From contig JABYQS010000377.1 in assembly GCA_022592435.1 (NCBI GenBank), positions 1 to 26,455 on the forward strand: a stretch of DNA of 26,455 nt, read 5' to 3'. Positions 20,287 through 26,455 of the stretch are shown one piece after another. Source of the DNA: Cerioporus squamosus. Taxonomy: Eukaryota; Basidiomycota; Agaricomycetes; Polyporales; Polyporaceae. The notes below the pieces were generated by a model. The model did not search any database. It was not told where the DNA came from and saw only the letters and a program-made list of their open reading frames with translations. Made by a program: the position numbers and the translations under genes. Within the stretch, counting starts at the first letter, position 1. Each line of letters starts with the position of its first letter.

Positions 20287-23200
20287 TCACGCAGAGTACA
20301 CAGGGAACTCTGAAATTCGCAACCTCGTCGTCTTATGACATGTACCGCAGCGAGTCAATAAACGGGTTTCATCCAGGCAGAAGCGCGACTCACACCGTAC
20401 GGCGACAGCGTGATGTTCACCGGGCTCCCCGTACACGCCGGGCTTTCGGGCGGGGCGGCGGCGAAAGTATCTCCAGCGAGATCCCACTCGATCGGACACG
20501 CTGACACGCTGATTGTGAAAGGTGACAACCCCGAGTCGAAGACCGGCGACGGGAGTTTCCCGCCCTCGGGGGTATCGGCGTGGAACGTGAGCGTCGAAGG
20601 GTCAATCGCGTACTGCCAGGCTGCTGTTGGGTCGAACTCGAGGTCAACGGCGAGCGGTTGCTGAGCGTTCCGCGCGAGGACAGTCTGGTTGCGCGGGATG
20701 TCGAAGGCGTAGTTGAGAGGACCGCGATGGATGGCGATGGCACCGTGCGGGCGTTCCTCTGCGCGGTGATGGCAAGATGAGTGACACTGCTGAACCAGCA
20801 AGGACTCGTAGCAAACCCGTTGTGATCTCGGCGGGGATGTTCAGCGCAATCTTGGTCGTGCCGGCCTCGATGGCTACAGCTTGAAGGCCATTTACCGGCG
20901 AGACTGACTGTGCGGCGCCATCGTTGACGGATATCGTGCCATTGCTGGTCCAACTGGGGATGCGGACGTAGTACGTGAACGGCTTGTCTGCCATTATCGT
21001 GGTGGTGAGCGTATCGCTGAAGGGGTAGAGCGTGTCCACAGTAACTGCAACGTGATTATCTGCGACGTCCGAAGATCAGGAGACATACGAAGCAGGTGCC
21101 AGGTGCAGTACGGCATACCGTCTGCGAGAGTAGTATCGACGCTATATGGACCCAGGTAGACATGGACCAACGAGCTCTCCTCCGGCGTGAGGACGAACGC
21201 GTTGCTGATGAATTTCGGCCATCCCTGTGGATGATTCACTGTGCAGCATCTGTCCCGCATGAAACTTCTCAGAAACCGCGATACAAGACTGGCCTCGGAA
21301 GAACCCACGGATAGTTAGGCTCAAGACCGAAGACATTCGAGTACGATCTGCGAGATGCGTGAGTCCCTCCACCACCCTTGTCACGATGCGTAGTCACTCA
21401 CCCGTCTCTTGGGAAGGGATCCCTGTGGATAGTTCAATCGCAAGACTGCTCCGAAGGATCGAATAGGACGTACGGGCTCATGTTCTTGGCGGCGACTTGA
21501 TTCTGTTGCTGCACGTATTGACGAGACCACATATCTATCAAGGGGGATTACTCGGTGCATACAACTGCATGGACGCGTCAGCGCACCTCCGGTGAGCGTC
21601 GCGGGAAGCGCGTTGTATGCTATGCGTTCTACCTAGATTGAAGTCAGAGCATGTCGTCAAAACGTTGGTGGACGTACTCGATCTGCATACTTCAGGTCGC
21701 CGATCACTTGGTAAAGGTATGATCCTCTGCGCTAACGTGAGACATATCGTCACATCCAGGAGAGTCGGCACGCACGAAAACATGGTTTCCTGAGGCAATA
21801 GCGTCAGCGCCTACGGGATGAATGCAGATCCAAGTTAAGGGCCACGCACCACGACCATGCATAGCTCGGACCTTGTGCGAACAAGTCAGCCTGAGCGGGA
21901 AAGAATCGTACCGGAGCATAAACGTACCCTCTGGCTGCCTCGAGCCCTGCCAGGTACTCGTCCGCAGCGAACGCACCAGACGGTCGGCCATGGTACTGGA
22001 ATACAATATCCCATGCCGCGCTGGCAACGTCAAGTTCTGCGACCACGTCAAGATAAATGGTTGCGAATGTCCGTGATGACGAGGTGAACGAACCGGTCTT
22101 GTTCTGTGTGAATCGATACGATACTGCGAGCGCCTTGAGGCCCTCTGCGACGTTGACGCCATGCCATGCCAAGTCTCCGAAAGGACTGGTCAGTCCTTCA
22201 GTAGCGGTCTTCGGGAAGTTCTAGAGCGGAGTGTGAGGATTGAAAACATGTAACGGGACTAGATCCCCTTACCGCCTCGGCGAAGATGTCCTCCCATGGG
22301 GAACCAGTGGTCTTGAGTTTCTGCATCATATTGAGCAGAAGATCTTCCTGTCCGTTCGGGTAATTCTCGTATAGCCTGCCGCGCGTCCAGTGAGTATACA
22401 GCGCATTTAGCCATTGACAGACTCTGTCCTCACCACTGCAGGCTCAGAGCGAACTCCTCCCAGCGAGAGCGGCCTCAATCTTCCAGCCCTTGGTTGTTGT
22501 CGAGCATCGTGTCGGCGAGCTGGACAAACTTCCAGATGGCGCTCACGACGCGGGCGGCCTGGGAAGGGTCGGCTTCGACCACCTGGATAGCACCGAAGAG
22601 GATGGGATACCTATGCAGACAACTTGTTCAGAGGCAAGAAGGAGGTGGCGATCGTAGTTGCATACCTGCCCCATAGGTAGCGAGCCTTGTAGTATTCACC
22701 TCGGGACCATCCAGCCGGTGGAGTCTTGTGGTCGAGCACGTAATCGAGGAATTGTTGCGTCTGGTTCTGGATAGACGCATCATCCGCCAGAACGCCTGTC
22801 GGCACGAGCCCATTCTACTGAGGACATTAGAACTGCAGGGCACTGAGTGGGACATCACACGTACAAACCAGTAGCTTCCGGCTTGCAGTGCGGAACGCTC
22901 GTGTAGGGCACATAAGCGATGGTACAAGTCTCACTACCTTCCTCCAAATCGGAGTAAGCGGAGGACCTCCGGTCCAATCACTGTCCGAGACACTGAAGAA
23001 CAATAAGGATCAGTGACCAATTCAGCGTGTAAGGTAATGAACCAACTAGTTGTAGAACTCGTGTTGATGTCCAGCTAATCCGGCAGCTTGCACTTTCAGC
23101 TAGAATGCATGACTTTGTTTCAACAGCCGATCTTACATGCAGATTGGCAACATCGCGCTCACCTGATCGGAGAGCCAGCCCGCAGGCTTGATGGTCCCCA

Positions 23201-23362
23201 ATGGCAAGCTGATGTACTTCTTCGGGGCGACTATGCAGGACGTGAGCATGGCCAAAGCACAAACACAACGCGGCTGAACGAGAACTTACGACCCGATGTC
23301 GTCTGTCCGACGCATACCGCCACAGAGAGGGACAAATATGCTAGGGAAGCAGACGTGAACAT
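20287..23362 (-). CDS. Secreted GH127-family glycosidase (beta-L-arabinofuranosidase-like), 20 exons
   Basis: Six-hairpin glycosidase of the GH127/DUF1680 type; characterised bacterial members release L-arabinose from beta-L-arabinofuranosides. Start ATG 23360-23362 with a signal-peptide-like N-terminus ([17 protein letters not shown]). Key blocks in order: [53 protein letters not shown] [74 protein letters not shown]. The E-x-C of SELC and the adjacent cysteines of YPCCT correspond to the zinc/nucleophile residues known from GH127. Exons (high to low): 23290-23362, 23163-23230, 23047-23099, 22938-22992, 22865-22881, 22666-22814, 22434-22610, 22273-22375, 21928-22220, 21850-21871, 21776-21789, 21678-21726, 21587-21632, 21474-21534, 21402-21422, 21309-21347, 21119-21249, 20817-21059, 20394-20758, 20287-20331. 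Their sum plus one missing base (near 22961-22968) is exactly 675 codons. An in-frame TGA at 22475-22477 replaces an expected Trp. Confidence 0.85.
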
Positions 23363-23975
23363 CTTGAGCAATGGAACGTCAGGCTACTCAGAGTGGCATG
23401 AGGAGCTGTTATATGTCCTCGCTTCGCGGCTTCGTCAGACAAGGGGCAAGGAAGGTTGCACCGCATGGCGCACCGAGACAGAACTGTAGAAAGAACTCAA
23501 GTGACCTGGTCAGATCGCAGTAAGTATCGTCATCAATGCCGCTTCAGTTCTGTAGAGTTCCCCGTGACATTGTGTGGGATACAACATGTTCACGGAGGCA
23601 GGGCGGTGGTTCAGAGAGTTCTGATGGTCAACGCAGCAGAAGTATGATTCAAGAAAAGTAGAAGTACCGGAGATGGTGAAGGGTCAAGTTCGTCCAGTGC
23701 CGGAGCGCATCTTGGCTTAACCGAGGACGGGTATACGACGTCAGCTGCTCTATGTCTGCTGCGTTACACATCATGAAGCGAGTGTTGGTGAAGCACAACT
23801 CGTGCCCGAAGTGCCTCCACCTGACCGTCCGCTTGCCATATCCACTTGAGTCAGTAGACGCTGTATTTTCCGGATTTCAATTCTTCGTTCCCAACTTGCA
23901 GAATCCGAACGAACGTACACTCTCAGCGTGGACCTTGAGTCGTGACGGCGCACCCCGGGACGATCAACGGGCTAA
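23363..23975. other. Upstream region of the GH127 gene
   Basis: About 610 bp between the GH127 start and the stop of the unrecognised minus-strand gene. A weak TATA-like element (ATATAAC on the minus strand, near 23409-23415) lies about 50 bp before the ATG. Short frames on both strands carry no recognisable motif. No repeat or RNA gene seen. Confidence 0.4.
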
Positions 23976-24335
23976 CTAGCGCAGGTCCGCCCGAGACATC
24001 TTCTCGATACGAACGAGCGTGTCGGCGTTCACGTCGAGGTGGTAGTACGAGCTGCAGAATTGGCCCGGACATCATCAATCCCGCATATATTCGCGACGAA
24101 GCACATCCGCACCTTGTCGAGACCTCCGCCTGGACCATAACGGTCATGACGCATGAGGCCCTCCATCTACGGGCAGAGGTAGCTCGGACAGTTGAAGATC
24201 CACTTCTGCGGAAGCGTCCACTGTACGAGTGCGGCACATAAGCGCGTACCCAGCAAATACACATCCAGCGAAACACTACTGAGTCCTGGACTGTGTGTGT
24301 CAGACCGAAATCCTGAAAGGTCTGAGTGCGGACAT
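23976..24335 (-). CDS. Unrecognised short multi-exon gene, 3' end well supported
   Basis: I do not recognise this gene. The minus-strand segment ending at the TAG 23976-23978 reads YYHLDVNADTLVRIEKMSR and on to ADLR; about 23 of its 26 codons end in G or C, as in the real genes of this window. Upstream, a segment reading QWTLPQKWIFNCPSYLCP (GC-rich third positions, donor GTAGAT after it) and one reading RYGPGGGLDK (donor GTGCGG after it) also look coding, and an ATG in good context (CCCACCATGTCC) at 24333-24335 begins MSALRPFRIS, which could be a mitochondrial-type leader. I could not join these pieces in one frame, so exon borders are open and another one-base error may be present. An antisense 99-codon frame (23942-24241, plus) is considered a shadow. 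Confidence 0.32.
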
Positions 24336-24925
24336 GGTGGGAGTCGAGTAGAACGTTGTGCGTGGGACGGTGAGGCGCTTAGGCGCGCGGTGTTCAGAGC
24401 ACAATCCTCCACTAATCGACGTGGCTGAATACGTTCAACCTACGACTACGACACGACTCATTAGAAGACGGCTAGATGAAAGTAATAAAAACATGCAGTT
24501 GGATGCAGATAGTCCCTACAACAGAGCAGAGCGTACGACGGACGTGAGATGTGATGGGATGATGGGGGGCCCCGTTGCAGGACGGCTGGGGAATGCAGTT
24601 GATGCAATGGTGCGTGAGTCAGTGTGGAGTCGATAATACAGGTCGTGATGATGGATGTGAAGCAGACGGAGTGCGATGCGACGGAGCCAGGAGCATGGAA
24701 GAACTGAGACTATGGAAACAGATATGCAAGGTTAGAGAGCGGATGGGGTTGAACCCGGTGACGATGCTTGGAAAAGATAGAGCAAGCCAACCGTGGCCCG
24801 CAGCCTGTTAAACTGCCGTCGTGAGTGTTTCTACGACGCTGTGGAAGCGCCGCTGAGGAGTGGTGAGATGATGGGTATGGGGATCAGGAACACTCAAGGG
24901 GAGGTGTCGCAAATAGCAGGCCTCT
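24336..24925. other. Intergenic region downstream of the MTHFR gene
   Basis: About 590 bp between the unrecognised minus-strand gene and the MTHFR stop. It is purine-rich on the plus strand with several short frames, none resembling a family. It should hold the MTHFR 3' UTR and the promoter of the downstream gene. No RNA gene or repeat seen. Confidence 0.4.
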
Positions 24926-26455
24926 TCAGTGCGCGTGGCCGTTGGTAGTGGGGGCGCCATTGGCTGTGGGAGCCTTGTGCTTGGCGGCATACTCCGCGCC
25001 GGCCTTGAAGAACGGCTCAAATATGCCTCGGGCTTCTTGAAGTCGTTGTGCACGACATTCACGAGGTAGTAGGTATCCATGATCCCGTCGATGAGCTTGC
25101 GCGTTGGCGATTCCGGGTCGTAGACCTTGGCCCACTGACGGCCGAGCTCGTAGGCCTCATCCTGAGTGGCAGTTGCGTCAACTCTGACTATACTGTAACG
25201 TCCTACGCAACGGCAGACTGACCTTCCACGCCATGAAGCTGATGGCCTCGACGATGGTAGGCTGAACGATCTCCTTGCCCGGGAAGACACCCCAAGTGAC
25301 AGCGTTGGGACCATCGGAGTGGGTGTTCGTGCGCAGGTCCCCGCGGTTGTTGATCACATAGTACGTGATGTTGATATCGCGCTCGATGTGAGGGATGAGC
25401 ATCTCGAGCAGCTCTGGTGGAACGAAGAACTCGAGGTACGCCTGTACAAACAGAACTCAGTGACGATTCAGACATTGGCACAGAGGAACGGACCTTCTGG
25501 TAGACATAACCATTCGCAGGTCCCCAACCATGAATCCGGTCATCGCTGCGTGCACCGTCAACAGCAGGCTGAGAATTGATCGTCAGGAATCCCAGCTCGT
25601 TCAACTTGGCCAGTTGTTGCGCAATGACCGTCGTCTCGCTCGAGGGCGCGGTGTCCGACCAGGGCAGCGCCTGTAGCTGGCCAAGACAGAACTTGGCGAA
25701 CAGCGCGTGGATGTCGTCGACAGATGTCGGTGTGTCCCAGAGCTTGAGCGCGTCCTCCTTTGTCTGCTTGAGCCAGACTCCGTACCCGTCGAGCTCGCCG
25801 TATGCGGGCGAACGGGAGTCTCCGAAACGACCGTTGGGGTACTCGTCCCAGTTCTCGGTGCGCGAGAGGTAAGAGCGCGTCCGGTTGGCCCAGAAGATGG
25901 GACGAATGGTCTCGGTACGGCGGTTGGGGGTAAGGGACTGCATGATAGTGAACGTGTGAGTCAGTATGCTGGTGAAGGCGCAGTGGAGTAACGACGGACG
26001 CACCTGTCTCCAAGGCAGAGGCTTGACGACCTCGACGCGCGGCACCAGATTCAACTCCTCAAGCAGCATCCGACAACCTTTTTCCAATTCATGGTATAGA
26101 AGTGGAGGCCCTTGATACCGAGGTCCGCAGCGAGAATCTGCCTGCACATGTTGGCCACCAGCTTGGTGCCGAGCTCTCGAACCTTCTCATCGTTGTTTTT
26201 GTGCGGCTCGAGTTCATCCAAGAATGTCCGTGGGACTGTTATCTTTGCCAGGGACGTCGCTTTCTGGAAGCCGTTCCACGTCTGGATAGGCATGATGCCT
26301 GGAACGATGGGAATCATGATGCCGGCGGCCCGGGCAGCGCGTACCCACTCTACGAACATGTCGATGTCGTAAAACATCTGAGTGAAGATGAAGTTCGCGC
26401 CAGCGTCGACCTTGTCTTTGAGGTACTGCATCTCGCGTGCCGCCTCTGCGGGGAA
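24926..26455 (-). CDS. MET13: Methylenetetrahydrofolate reductase, partial (N-terminus outside window; two frame breaks)
   Basis: Reduces 5,10-methylene-THF to 5-methyl-THF, the methyl donor for methionine synthesis. The window holds the second half of the catalytic TIM barrel (DAGANFIFTQMFYDIDMFVE, IPIVPGIMPIQTWNGF, LGIKGLHFYTMN) and the whole eukaryotic C-terminal regulatory domain (RPIFWANR, YGELDGYGVW, VDDIHALFAKFCLG, NNRGDLRTNTHSDGPNAVTW, TIVEAISFMAWK, MDTYYLVNVVHNDFKKPEA), ending in a short Ala/Thr/Asn-rich tail NGAPTTNGHAH. Exons: 26004-26455 (continues past the edge), 25494-25937, 25223-25441, 24926-25161; introns 52-66 nt. Two one-base losses break the frame: AA at 26086-26087 (TMN must join LEKGCRMLLEELNLV) and near 25025 (KKPEA must join IFEPFFKAGAEY). 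With those, all exon phases close at 0. Yeast has two paralogs (MET12, MET13); which one this equals is not decided here. Confidence 0.93.

Noticed and set aside
21780..21930. First impression that the GH127 E-x-C active-site motif was missing
   Set aside because: Closer splicing found a 22-nt exon at 21850-21871 encoding SELCMVV, with correct phase on both sides; the motif is present.
23942..24241. 99-codon plus-strand frame that looks moderately protein-like
   Set aside because: The opposite strand has far stronger G/C third-position bias and a clean stop, so the plus frame is probably a shadow; kept only as an alternative.
1..26455. Transposons, CRISPR arrays, rRNA, tRNA genes
   Set aside because: No transposase, reverse transcriptase, long terminal or inverted repeat pair, spaced repeats, or tRNA-like T-arm/anticodon pattern could be supported by eye; apparent GTTCGA matches had no pairing stems.

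Overview
The window looks like nuclear DNA of a filamentous basidiomycete, most likely an Agaricomycete. Genes are split by short GT-AG introns (about 44-66 nt, a few longer), coding third positions are GC-rich, and the protein families (double-BTB proteins, F-box/LRR proteins, DUF202, GH127) are typical of mushroom genomes. The gene models below were built by hand-splicing; the species is not identifiable from the sequence alone.

Layout, left to right. A small DUF202 membrane protein (minus, 395-860). A double-BTB protein (plus, 1990-3740). An F-box protein (minus, 4234-5925). The checkpoint-clamp subunit Hus1 (minus, 6535-7800), divergent from a second double-BTB protein (plus, 8183-9882). 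A 700-residue disordered protein (plus, 10411-12807) converging on a third double-BTB protein (minus, 13192-14742). A truncated GNAT-like fragment (plus, about 15389-15615). D-xylulose kinase (minus, 15938-17891), divergent across 1.3 kb from a short-chain dehydrogenase (plus, 19185-20056), which converges on a secreted GH127-family glycosidase of 20 exons (minus, 20287-23362). An unrecognised short gene (minus, 3' end at 23976). The C-terminal two thirds of methylenetetrahydrofolate reductase (minus, 24926-26455), running off the right edge.

Two themes stand out. The left half (2-15 kb) holds three paralogous double-BTB genes plus an F-box gene, i.e. candidate ubiquitin-ligase substrate adaptors, interleaved with conserved genes. 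The right half places xylulose kinase, an SDR and a GH127 (beta-L-arabinofuranosidase family) gene side by side, which would fit pentose release and catabolism; that link is an inference from proximity.

A major caveat: seven genes carry 13 single-base-type reading-frame breaks, mostly consistent with one lost base and often in a homopolymer, and they hit housekeeping genes (hus1, MTHFR) as well as family genes. Sequencing/assembly indels explain this better than wholesale gene death, so apparent pseudogenes here should not be taken at face value. I found no convincing transposon, tRNA, rRNA, CRISPR or new multi-gene system.
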